64,000 nucleotides of DNA from Gaeumannomyces sp. JS-464 (Eukaryota; Ascomycota; Sordariomycetes; Magnaporthales; Magnaporthaceae): NCBI GenBank assembly GCA_002197995.1, contig NGZR01000001.1:14279501-14343500 (forward strand), written 5' to 3'. Of this stretch, positions 45,607 to 55,415 are shown piece by piece. A program made the position numbers and the translations under genes. Within the stretch, counting starts at the first letter, position 1; each line of letters opens with the position of its first letter. The notes under the pieces were generated by a model, which ran no database searches, was not told where the DNA came from, and was given only the letters and a program-made list of their open reading frames with translations.

Positions 45607-48379
45607 GCGGGTTCTGTTCTGTCTTGTTATTTTTTTTTTTTTTTTTTTTGGATGATTTTGATGCCTACTCGTCTTTGCGCGTTTAGGTGTATTTCTTGCA
45701 TGGCGCGTTTTGGTACATGTTTCTTTGCGTCTGCTTCTTTGTTTTCTTGGGTATTCACTGTACATAGACATAGAGACAGATACCCATGAACATGTCTTGC
45801 CTTGTCCTCGAAACATGAATCTCCGGTTGCGCCACCATGTTTGGTTCTCCTTGATGAAAGATCCGAGACGCCCAGCTCCGACATGTATCACGATATCTCC
45901 TGACAGCCTGATGATAGTGCCTTCCAAGTTTGTGGTGTCCACTTCAGGCGTACTGAGGGCGATGTCACGTCGCTCGGCTGCTGGCGACCGCTCAACCGAG
46001 CAGGTGCAGTGACGTGAGACTGGGACTCGAAAGAATCATAAAGGCGATTCACAGCTTCCGGATCGGGCGACCGAGAGGGGCGCAGCAGTCTCGTCTACCT
46101 TGAATGCAAGACATGATATCTCGAGAGTACGAGAGGGATACTGCAGTCAAGCAAAAAGTCGTTGGGATAGGAGGCAAAAGCTACCTAGTTTAGTGGCGCT
46201 ACCTACGGTTTGTGCCGATTCGACAGTCCGAGAAAACCAAACAGACGTTCCGCCATTTAGAGGTAGCAACGGCTCTGCCAAGAAGGGAGGTGTTTAATAT
46301 TCACGGTGTCATGGTGGCTTAGGTCCTCGCCAAGGTTGGCCAAGGTTGGGGGATATCTAGCTTCATGTGGATGGACATTTTTCTGGAAGATTTCTCTTTG
46401 GCGTTCGGTTTCTGTTCTTTTTTTTTTTCGGGGCGCAGCAGTCGATGATCGACGATACATGCATGCCAGTGAAGGCGAAGGCTGCCCATTGGATGGGCTG
46501 GTCGGGGCAGCGAGACTTTGCGAGATCACGAGTCTGCCTGCCCATGGCGGGGAAGGACGACTGTGGACGACACGCTTGCAAGCATTTCGCTCATGTACAA
46601 ACACCTACCTGCACTCAGTCTGGTCGTATTACTCGTAAACTGCCCTGCTGCCCATGCCGCCCATCCTACATACACGCACCATCGGGGTTAAGAGCCGTAG
46701 GTGTGGGTGGAGAGGGGGTTCTGGGCAATTTGCCGTTGCCGAGGATGAGCACCGTCATGATCTGATTTATGATTTTTTTTTTTGACAGACACGGGATCGG
46801 GTTCGTGGGATTCACAAGCGTTGGCGAGTCTGGGCAGGTGAGAGTGGCTGTGTTTGGAAATATTGGGTGCATGCAGTAAGGGGTGGCCTGTTTTGTTTGA
46901 ACCCGACGAATACGCCTCAGGCTAGGGAAGAAAAGATGCGATCCCATGAAGAGACTCTCTATTCTTGTGTTTTCACGGGAGTTTCCATCAAGCTCCCGCG
47001 TGGGCTGGTTCATGTTGGGATGCGGTACAGAGCAAAGCCATCTATCATCAAAAGGCGCGGGATTTGAAACAAGATGCGCCGGAGGGCATGTCCCGACGAG
47101 AGACCAACCGACACGCAACGTCGAACGATTTTAAGTGTCGTCTCGTCGCGGTGCAGAAGAAAAAAAATGGGCAGTGACGTCAGATGTGTAAAAAGATGAT
47201 GACCCTATGCCTGGGCGGTGAGGGGAAGGAGGGTCTTTGCATTGCATTGGCGAGGTTGTATTGGGATGGTCACAAAGCCGTCTGCCAGTGTGTCTGCCGC
47301 AGCCGAGAGAGGAGGCGGGCGATGAAAAAAGCCACGGCACTCGGCACACGGAATCATCCCGGGTGTAAGCAAGCGACCCTGAAAAGCTGGGCGGCCGAGA
47401 GAGCTAAGGATGCAGGCAGCAACCCTGATGACCTCACCTGTTTGGCTGCTTTCCCTGTGCTGAGCCGTGCAAGGCACTCGCTGTCAGGTGCTGTGGCTTG
47501 GAACCAGCGCATCGAAATTTGCTGTCGTGGGACAAAGAGATCCTCAGCCTCATTCGAGGACTCGGGCAGAGTGAAGCAAACTGCTCGAGCGGTGAGGCCA
47601 AGGCCAGGGTGCTGATGAGTGCAGGCCGATGCCTGATAGGAGGGAACGAAATGCGATAATACCTAGCCTCAGGTACCCGACCTCGCCGATGTGCAGTGAC
47701 TTGTGAATGGGATTGCACTTTGGGCTCGGTGGCTGACCTGGGTCTGCCCTGTGGTTCGCCTTCTCCTTCGCCATGTTCCCGTTGGAGGGAATTCCCCACA
47801 CTCCACGCCGTAGCTCGATTTCTTTCCCTTGCGCCCCCGCCCGATTGGGTGTTTTAGCTCCTTCTGCCCCCGCACGCGGCCCAAGCTCCTGCTGCTACTG
47901 TACGGCACAAGGTGGTGGTGTGGAGACGAGGTGCGGCCAGCGATGACAGGGAGACAGGCTGCGCTGCCTCACGCATTCCACGCACTGATTGGGCCTAAAA
48001 GGTGTCGTTGGCCAGTGCCCAGCGTCACCACGACGAGGGAACATGACCCGACGGGCCCGAACAAAAGGTCACACAATGAAAGCTGTCGCCTTGGGATTGG
48101 GACAATAGGCCATTTCATAAATACCGAGCCGTGCGACATCGACCCATCCCAATTGTTTCCTCCGCCCCCTCACGCTGCGATTTTCTGGGCCTTGCTTGAT
48201 GCGCTGATTTCTCAAACGCAAAAACCCCCCCGTCCATTTTCTCGTCTTTGAGAAAATCTCTTTCAGTCGTCATCAGTCGTAAGCGCAAGCGCAAGCCACC
48301 GTTTGCCACGCGACTACAGCAGCTTCACCTCCCTTGACAGCCCTCGCGATCCAACGTGTCTGCGCCAGCCAACACCAAC
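45607..48379. other. 2.8-kb intergenic region
   Basis: No supported gene. A poly(T) run (45630-45649) directly follows the pirin stop. The 250 bp before 48380 are C/A-rich and form the likely stomatin leader. Confidence 0.55.
45630..45649. repeat. Poly(T) run, 20 nt, in pirin 3' flank
   Basis: Uninterrupted T on the plus strand starting 24 nt after the pirin stop codon. Confidence 0.9.
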
Positions 48380-49666
48380 ATGTCAGCCACGAACCCCAAC
48401 CCCAGTGACAGCGCATACACCAACGGCGCCGGTGCCGGTGCGGGTAGCGCTGGCTCCTCGAGGGCCGCCAAGGCGCCCGAGTCCGGTGATACGGTCGCCG
48501 TCGGCTTCCGGCCCCAGGCCAACATGACGGTCCAGCCGCCGCGCCAGGAGGATCTGCAGAAGTCGTACGCGAGCATTGTCGGCGACGACTCGAACCCCAA
48601 GGGCTTCTACGGCATCATGAGTATGTTGTGATCGCATGCTGTCGTGTCATCTGTCGCATCACTTGGAACACTGGGAAAAGCTAATCATGGACCTTGCTCT
48701 TCCCCACAACAGTTAATGCCATCGGCGCCATCATCGGAACCATGGGCGCCGTCCCCTGCTGCATCTGCTGCCCTAATCCTTACAAGAACGTCCAGCAGGG
48801 CAACGTCGGTCTGGTCACCAAATTCGGTCGCTTTTATAAGGCAGTTGACCCTGGCTTGGTTAAGATCAACCCCCTGAGCGAGCGCCTTGTCCAGGTTGAT
48901 GTCAAGATCCAGATTGTCGGCAAGTAACCCCAAGGGACGCTCTGCGTATGTTGCGATCTCGTTACTGATGTCTTGTATTTTCTCGCCCGCAGAGGTCCCG
49001 AAGCAGGTCTGCATGACCAAGGACAACGTGACCCTGAACCTCACCTCGGTCATCTACTACCACATCGTGTCCCCGCACAAGGCCGCTTTCGGCATCGCCA
49101 ACGTGCGCCAGGCGCTTGTGGAGCGGACGCAGACGACGCTCCGCCACGTCGTGGGCGCGCGCGTGCTCCAGGACGTCATCGAGCGGCGCGAGGAGATCGC
49201 GCAGTCTATTGGCGAGATTATCGAGGACGTGGCGGCGGGCTGGGGTGTGCAGGTTGAGAGCATGCTCATCAAGGATATCATCTTCAGCCAGGAGCTGCAG
49301 GAGTCGCTGTCGATGGCGGCACAGAGCAAGCGCATCGGAGAGTCCAAGATCATCGCGGCCAAGGCCGAGGTCGAGTCGGCCAAGCTGATGCGCCAGGCCG
49401 CCGACATCCTCTCGAGCGCACCCGCCATGCAGATCCGCTACCTCGAAGCGATGCAGGCCATGGCCAAGTCGGCTAACAGCAAGGTCATCTTCCTGCCCGC
49501 CGCCAACCAGACCATGCCGACGCCGCAGCAGTTCGCCGCCGCCAACAGCTCGAGGGCCACGGGGGGCGACGAGGATGACAGCAACAACCCCTTCCGCGAG
49601 TTCGCTGCCAGTGACAACAGCGGATACCAGCAGGCCCTGAACGCCCGCGTGATTGAGAACATTTGA
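48380..49666 (+). CDS. Stomatin-like SPFH/band-7 membrane protein
   Basis: Three exons, 48380..48620, 48713..48919 and 48993..49666, encode 373 residues. The first intron is GT..AG (92 nt). The second (73 nt) has a GC..AG boundary with donor GCAAGT, required to keep VDVKIQIV in frame with EVPKQVCMTKDNV. A membrane-inserting hairpin with clustered cysteines (GAVPCCICCPNPY, likely palmitoylated) precedes the SPFH core, seen in GNVGLVTKFGRFYKAVDPGL, TLNLTSVIYYHIV and RHVVGARVLQDVIERREEI. Stomatins form oligomeric scaffolds in lipid-ordered membrane domains and modulate channels. The start is the first ATG in frame. An upstream in-frame GTG is not used. Confidence 0.95.
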
Positions 49667-50433
49667 GTCTTGAGGGGAGACCCTTGATTCTAGCTTGTTT
49701 GTGTACATTTTGGGGCATTCCCCATTTCCCTTTGGATGGTGCTAGCCTTTTGCTCCTGCCTTGCTATCCAGAGACGGACAGATGGAGCTAGCACCCTCAC
49801 TTTCTTGGATTTTCATATGTATTTCTATGACTTGGAACTCGCTCAGAATGGACCGCGGCAGGGAAGCGGGGCGGTGGGAGGAGACCAGATACCCGGGATT
49901 GGCGGTTGGGGAGGATATAATCGAGGAAGGATACCCCTATTTCGGTCGCTTTACAATTGTTTGTTTTACAGTCGATCATTGTGTCGATAGCTCGCGCCCA
50001 AATTAAGAAGCGCCAATGGCTTTGGACCTGGAACAAGGGACTCGGGAATCCCTGGATCGATATCATTTGTGTGCCTCTGTGCTCATTGTCTCCCTGCACG
50101 ATGGCGGGGGAGGTGATGCCCCTGTGCCGCTGAATCCCTGTAACGGCGCTGCACTTCAGCGTCATCAAGCTGACGTGCCGCTCCCCCACAGTGGGCCGGA
50201 CCGCTGTTTGCCTGTCAGGGGTTTAGGCTGGGGCATCATTATCCCAGCCAGTCTCCCGCCCAAGATTGAATTCTGAACGCCTCAATGCCATACAGACGCG
50301 AGCGCGACAGCCCCCAGAGAACAGCCCGACCGACCTGATCCGACCGACGTTGGACCCGAAGGCCCTCCCCCGCCATTGGACAACTTACCTGTCAGGCCTT
50401 GAGCACGCCACGCGTGGAGGGCTCAATCGAAAA
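49667..50433. other. Intergenic
   Basis: 767 bp between the stomatin gene and the LENG1-like gene. No coding sequence or repeat recognised. Confidence 0.6.
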
Positions 50434-51656
50434 ATGCCACTGTAAGGGCCCGACCACCTTTTCTTTTCTCCTCGTGCATGTGTCTCGCGAGAGGCGCGCG
50501 CGAACCCCGCTGACCACCAAAAAAAAAAAACCAAAAAAAAACCAGCCATCTCCTGGGCAAGAAGTCATGGAACGTCTACAGCCCCGCCAACATTGCGCGC
50601 GTGCGCGCCGACGAGGAGGCCGCGCGCGCCGCGGACCAGGCGGCCGAGGACCGGCGGCGGGACCGCGAGGGGGCGCGGCGCATGGCGGTCCTGCGCGGCG
50701 AGGCGGGGGATTTGGGGGAAGAAGAGCCGCCATCGCCGGGTCGGGGGGAGGGCCGCGGCCGCGGTGAAGACGACGATGACGGCGACGCGCACCGGCCGAG
50801 GCGCAGGCCGCGCAGGCGCCACGGGGAAGACGAGACGGATTTCGAGATGCGCGTGGCGCGCGAGCGGCAGGCGGAGGCGGCGCAGGCGAGGGGGCGGGAA
50901 AACAGGCGGGTGGGTGAGGAGGCGGTGGTGGCGCGGCCGATTGTGGATGAGAGGGGCAACATCGACCTCTTCGGACAGGGCGGCGGCAGCAGCGGCGGCA
51001 GCGGCAGCAGCCGGGCAGCCGCGGAGAAACATTCCGGCGTGGCGGCAGACAGCGGCGGAATGCGCTTTGCGGACGCGGCGGGGCGGGGGCAGACGGCGGG
51101 GAAGCCGTGGTACGTTGGCGGCGGCGGCGGCGGAGCGGAGGCAAGAGACGGCTCGGGACCCGAAGTGCCGACGCACAACGTCTTTGGGCGTGAGGACCCG
51201 GGCCGCAAGGCGAGGGCGGCGGCGCGCTTCGTGTCGGACGACCCGCTCGCCGTCATGAAGAAGGGGGCGAGGCAGGCGCGCGAGGTCAACAAAAGCAGGC
51301 GGCGCGAGGCCGAGGAGCGCGAGGAGGCGCTGCGGGAGCTGAGGAGGGAGGAGCGGCATCGGCGCCGGGCGGAGGAGAGGAGGGGGAGGAGCCGGCGGGA
51401 TGACGATAGCGAAGATCAGGGACGTGACGGTGGGGGTGCGGAGCGCAGGCATAGACGTAGTAGCAGGCAGGTTGAGGAAGATGATAGGCCTAGGCACCAG
51501 AAGAGGCGGGGGAGTAGAAGCACAAGTCGGAGCGGCGAACGCCGGGGAGACCGAAGCAGGGACAGGCGTCGACGGAGTCGTTCGCCCCTGGACGAGCGCG
51601 AAAGGGGCCGGAGCGGTCGCGATCGGGGTCATCGCATTAGAAAAGAAGACCGGTAG
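50434..51656 (+). CDS. LENG1-like protein with N-terminal Cir_N domain
   Basis: The first exon is only 8 nt (50434..50441, ATGCCACT) and joins exon 2 at 50546 to give MPLHLLGKKSWNVYSPANIA, the exact N-terminal signature of the LENG1/Cir_N family, followed by RVRADEEAARAA. The intron is 104 nt with a GTAAGG donor. The 3' end has runs of A instead of a pyrimidine tract before ACCAG. The remaining 350 residues are charged and disordered, with Arg/Ser/Glu repeats and RSRSP-like dipeptides near the end, as in splicing-associated nuclear proteins. A role in RNA metabolism is inference from the family. 372 residues in all, with no frame break. The gene converges with the next one, 189 bp away. Confidence 0.9.
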
Positions 51657-51845
51657 ACAAGCCGTCCAGCTAGCAAGGTGATCCGGCCACTCTGGCTTGT
51701 TGTATTCCTACAAGATTACAATACAAGCAAGAAACTTTGCTCCAACACACTTTGGTCTTGCCATGTTTCCACCCACCCAAAACGCCATGCTCAGTAAACA
51801 AACAAAGAAGTAGGAACAGCCAGACTTTTTTTTTTTTTTCGTTGG

Positions 51846-52472
51846 TCACTTGGTCTTCCACGGCAGCGCGATCTCGACGGGCTGCATGTCTTTCTCGACC
51901 ATGGCCGCCAGGCTCTCGACGCCCATCTCCTTGAGAGCCGCCAGGACGAGTGCCTCGGTCTCGGCGCTCAGCCCCTCGGCGCGGTCGCAGTAGACGTCGA
52001 GCCCCTCGGCCGTGAAGAGCGTGGGCGCGAACCAGGTCACGGCCCACCTCTCGGTCCCCTCGCCCGACGCGAGCGGCCGCTCGCCCCAGCCCAGGATCTC
52101 CCAGTGGCTGGTGACGAAGAAGAGCAGGCCCTTGCCGCGCCAGTTCCACGACGTGTTGCTGCCGTCCCCGCCCACGGCCGTGTCGACGCCCGCGACCGAC
52201 TTGACGCCGCCCTTGCCGCTGCGGTTCTCGTACTCGACCAGGTCGTCGATGCGGGCCGGCGCGTCGCCGCCGCCCGAGGGGGGCAGCGGCTTGTAGGTTA
52301 TGCGGACGTTGCGGGCGGTGCGCCACATGGACAGCGTCGAGTGCGTCACGGACCAGGTGCGGTGGAGGAACTCGGCCGAGGGGCCGCCGTCGGCTGAGAG
52401 GGCGGTCGGGGAGGAGGCGTATTTGGATGGGGCCCGGAGGGTGATGGCTGCTGCTGCTAGGGGTGACGACAT
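51846..52472 (-). CDS. Conserved fungal protein, possibly calycin/lipocalin-like
   Basis: Single exon of 208 residues. Features include WSVTHSTLSMWRTARNVRITY, a GVDTA segment, and SWNWRGKGLLFFVTSHWEILGWGE, alternating hydrophobic and polar residues that suggest an antiparallel beta barrel. Similar unnamed proteins occur widely in ascomycetes and resemble lipocalin-like (calycin) folds, which bind small hydrophobic ligands. That assignment is structural intuition, not proof. No signal peptide or membrane segment, so probably cytosolic. The ATG at 52472 is the first in frame, and the composition is GC-rich throughout. Confidence 0.8.
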   Translation of the reverse strand: MSSPLAAAAITLRAPSKYASSPTALSADGGPSAEFLHRTWSVTHSTLSMWRTARNVRITYKPLPPSGGGDAPARIDDLVEYENRSGKGGVKSVAGVDTAVGGDGSNTSWNWRGKGLLFFVTSHWEILGWGERPLASGEGTERWAVTWFAPTLFTAEGLDVYCDRAEGLSAETEALVLAALKEMGVESLAAMVEKDMQPVEIALPWKTK

Positions 52473-52928
52473 TTTGCCTGTAGGTCTGGCGGCTGGAACA
52501 GGTGTCGAGGCGCAAGATTGCTTTGATTAAGGATTAACAGTCGGATTACGAACTAGGTGTTTCCATTGGGCGATGGCATGTACAGGTTGGAGAGTTAGAA
52601 AACACGGGAGCAAAGGTTGTTGGAGAGTCGAACATGGAGAATTCAATTGAACTGAACAGTATCTGATCCCTGCGTGTCGCAGCTTCCCAGGGATCTCCAA
52701 CACCCCTGCTGCCAAGATTGAAGCTTCGAGCTAGGGCTTCCTCCTAGTGATGTTCCCCAAATAAAAGATTTAGGAAGTGAAGAGAGAGAAAAAAGAAGAA
52801 GGAAAATAAAGAAAAGGGAAAACAGGAAGAAACAAAACAGAAAAAAAGACACGAAAGGAAATCCGCCACCCAACTCGCCGCCATTTGGCATAAGGTAATA
52901 TCGGCGAAAATGCTCCTTTGCACCTGAA
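52473..52928. other. Intergenic
   Basis: Promoter of the minus-strand calycin-like gene and 3' flank of the fusion gene. A purine-rich stretch lies at 52780-52860. An open frame of the fusion gene's middle segment runs into it, but this is only read-through after the frame break. Confidence 0.6.
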
Positions 52929-54431
52929 TCATCCGGAAAGGATCACTTGCAGCTTCTTCAATGTGTTGATCCGCGGCGGGAACGAAGCCAAAGACACGTT
53001 CTTTGCTTCGGCAAGATGAATCGAGAAGATGCCATCGGCCATGGCGGGCTCCATGTCCCGCTCGTAGCTGTCGCCAACGTACGCAATGTCGCTGGAGTAC
53101 ACGCCCAAGTGCTGCAGGACTTTCCCGAACAGGCCGTCGACCTTGGACACCCCGAAGCGGTTCGTCGTGGCGAGGAAGTCGACGTAGCCGGCGATGCCGA
53201 GGGCCTCGACCGTCTGCCTGAGCATCCTGCGGGCCCTCGGTGATGACGACAATCTTCTTGCCGAGGTTCTTAACCGTTAACAGAAGGCTTAGTGCACCGC
53301 ACTTCAGCTCGAGAGACGCCACCAGAGCGGCCTCGTAGGACTCCAGGAGATTGTTCATGAACTCAATATCGTGGGGTACCGAGAAGTGCTCCAGGAGCGA
53401 GGAAAACCGCTCTCTTCGATAGTCGAAAGACGTCTTTCCGTCGGAGAATGCATTCGCCGTTCCTCTTCGGAGAATCTTGGAGTACTCCTCTCTCAAGGCA
53501 GGCACGGGAACTCCATGCCGTTCAGTGACCTTGGCAAAGACCGTCTCGGTGGCGGCGGAGGAAGCGCGGCGGAATTCGTGCAAAGTGTCGTCGAGGTCGA
53601 AGCCAACCCAGGCCTTTTCCAAAAGGATAGTCCGGAGGCGTCGGACATCGTCCCGCCAGCAGCCGAGGTACAAACGGCCGAGCTGCTCCTCGATCTGGGT
53701 TTTCTCTTCATTGGACAGGAGCCCATGCGGCGGCACGTCGGGGACGATGGAGGTGCTAGCCTCGACGGTTTTGAAAAGACCCAAGGGCTTTTTCTCGCAG
53801 TAGATTGTCCTCTCTCGGTCGCTGGAAAAGACGAATGAGGACCCGAACGGCTTCTTGAAACCGAGCATATCCTTGCAGAATGGCAGCCCCCACCTGGCAC
53901 AGATGGCCTCGAGCTCCTTTTGGGGGTTCTGAACAAGCCGCTCGTAGAGGAGGCATGAAATGGCGTGCGAGGGAGCCCGGTCGAGCATCTGGAACATGTT
54001 CGTATAGCAGTCCACCAGGCTCTGCATATCAGTCCATCCAACCTTCTTCCAGCTGTCAAAGACACGAACTGGGTCGCGGATCAGGAAGACAGGTCGGGTC
54101 ATGGCATATGCAGCGGGCGTCGGGCACACGTCGTAGAGACACTCTCCCTTTTTGCTGCTGTTTCCGAGCTCTTCCTTGCTGACGAGGAATCGTTTGCCCG
54201 AGTCTAGAGCCTTGACGAAGACTCCATGGCTGTACGGGTCCTCCAAGATTGAGTAGTCGGGACGAAAGGCCTCGCGGAGCCTGCTTTCCCCATGAGGATC
54301 AGTCGGCTGGTGACTGCGCAATCAGGGGACTCGGCGAACACCCTCATCAGAAGCGTCGAGCCGCTGCGAGGGCAGGCCACCAGGAAGCGAATCTGAGGAG
54401 CCTGGCGAGACGATTGAGCGGCGTCTTCCAT
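52929..54431 (-). CDS. Sulfotransferase-like P-loop domain fused to HAD hydrolase, two frame breaks
   Basis: About 501 residues after correction, with no intron seen. The N-terminal domain opens with RFLVACPRSGSTLLMRVF (about 15-32), the 5'-phosphosulfate-binding loop of PAPS-dependent sulfotransferases. RPVFLIRDPVRVFDSWKKVG is the 3'-phosphate-binding motif. The C-terminal domain is a HAD-superfamily hydrolase: VGFDLDDTLHEF (motif I, about 277-288), VVITEGPQDA (motif II region) and AYVGDSYERDMEPAMADG (motif IV, about 450). The architecture suggests a bifunctional sulfo-transfer and phosphatase protein, for example one removing phosphate from the PAP product or from its own substrate, but that is inference. 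The frame breaks near 54284-54287 (GGGG needs one more G) and near 53218-53225 (two bases short between PQDAQ and QTVEALGIAGYV). Both domains are otherwise intact. Confidence 0.88.
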
Positions 54432-55306
54432 GTTTGCGGATTTTCGAAGTGAGTCGAGGTTCCGAACTTGGTCGATGGGCGTAATAAGGGCTGAATGTGG
54501 AGGTCTTGGAAAAGAAGGGCCTGAACGGCTTCAAGTTGCAGTAAATCTTCTGAGGCGTTCCTGAAAGACGGGCGCTTATAGGGCTAGAAGATGTCAAGCA
54601 ACCTATGGGGGAAAGCTGGTTTAACACGCCATTTTCGGAGAGAGTGTGCGCCATTTTATGCCCAACCATACGTGTTGTTTGGTTTGAGCCTTCATCACAC
54701 CTCCGTTGAGCCGCCTTTGGCGTAACCGCGCCTGCAGGTTGACCTGAATGGCCAACAGGAGTGTTCCGCAACCGGGCAAAGCCTCTGGCCAAGCAGCCCG
54801 CTCAACCTTCCGTGGGGCCAGCCCACAGCCGAGTTTCAATTGACTTGCGAGGTAATCAGTCCCCCCTGGTTTGCGTAATCAGTGCCTGGGGGTCACCCAG
54901 AATGGGTAAAACACGGGGCACTAACTACGCCGATTGTGACAGCTGAGAGGTAGGTAGGGTTCTGGAAGTGGTTGTGAGGGTCGATCTTCTGCACTCCGTT
55001 GCAGGAAGTAGGAGTCTCTTGTGCGCAGAGGGTAATTTTCGCGCCGGGCTCTCGGTCGGGTCTGACCCAACAAAGAGGAGGCTGATTTACTTGTAGAAGC
55101 GCGCGCGCCCTAGCAAAGACCGGGCGTGTCGGGGGGCATGATATCCTGGAGGCAATTAATGGAGGAGATCGATTGCGATCGAAAGACTCGGGTGCTCGGT
55201 GAAGATAGGGCGCGTCTGGGGGTGCGTGACCTCTCGCCGGTGCGAAACAAGGAGACCTACTGGCAACGGGTCGTTTCATTGTCCTCTGCTTAGCATAGTG
55301 GGAGGT
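54432..55306. other. Intergenic
   Basis: Promoter of the minus-strand fusion gene. Open frames are short and unsupported. Confidence 0.55.
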
Positions 55307-55415
55307 ACATCTACCTACGCAAACACAATTTATCGTAGCATATTTCCTTAGCCACGCCTATAAATACCCTTGCATCCAGGTGGGTGACCGCTGGAGAATC
55401 CTCGGTGTTGCATCT
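55307..55415 (+). rRNA. Degenerate 5S rRNA copy
   Basis: The 3' half, AGGTGGGTGACCGCTGG then GAATCCTCGGTGTTGCAT (55378-55412), is close to the fungal 5S rRNA consensus. TTAGCCACGCC upstream matches the region around the conserved AAGCCAC, and TACATCTACCTACGC resembles the 5' end. A TTTTT terminator follows at 55418. The middle is AT-rich and diverged, about 109 nt against 118, which fits a decayed, perhaps RIP-mutated, dispersed 5S copy. I compared it with the consensus from memory only. Confidence 0.55.

Noticed and set aside
44770..45942. 390-codon open frame antisense to pirin
   Set aside because: The sense strand carries the complete pirin cupin motifs. The antisense frame reads a poly(T) tract as lysines.
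50565..51632. Long Pro/Ala/Arg-rich frames antisense to the LENG1-like gene
   Set aside because: Composition is the complement of Arg/Glu-rich coding sequence. No start or domain evidence.
52744..52928. Extension of the fusion-gene middle frame to 52744 as the real C terminus
   Set aside because: The extension turns into Phe/Ser-rich low complexity, while the HAD motif IV and its tail are in the neighbouring frame and end at 52929.
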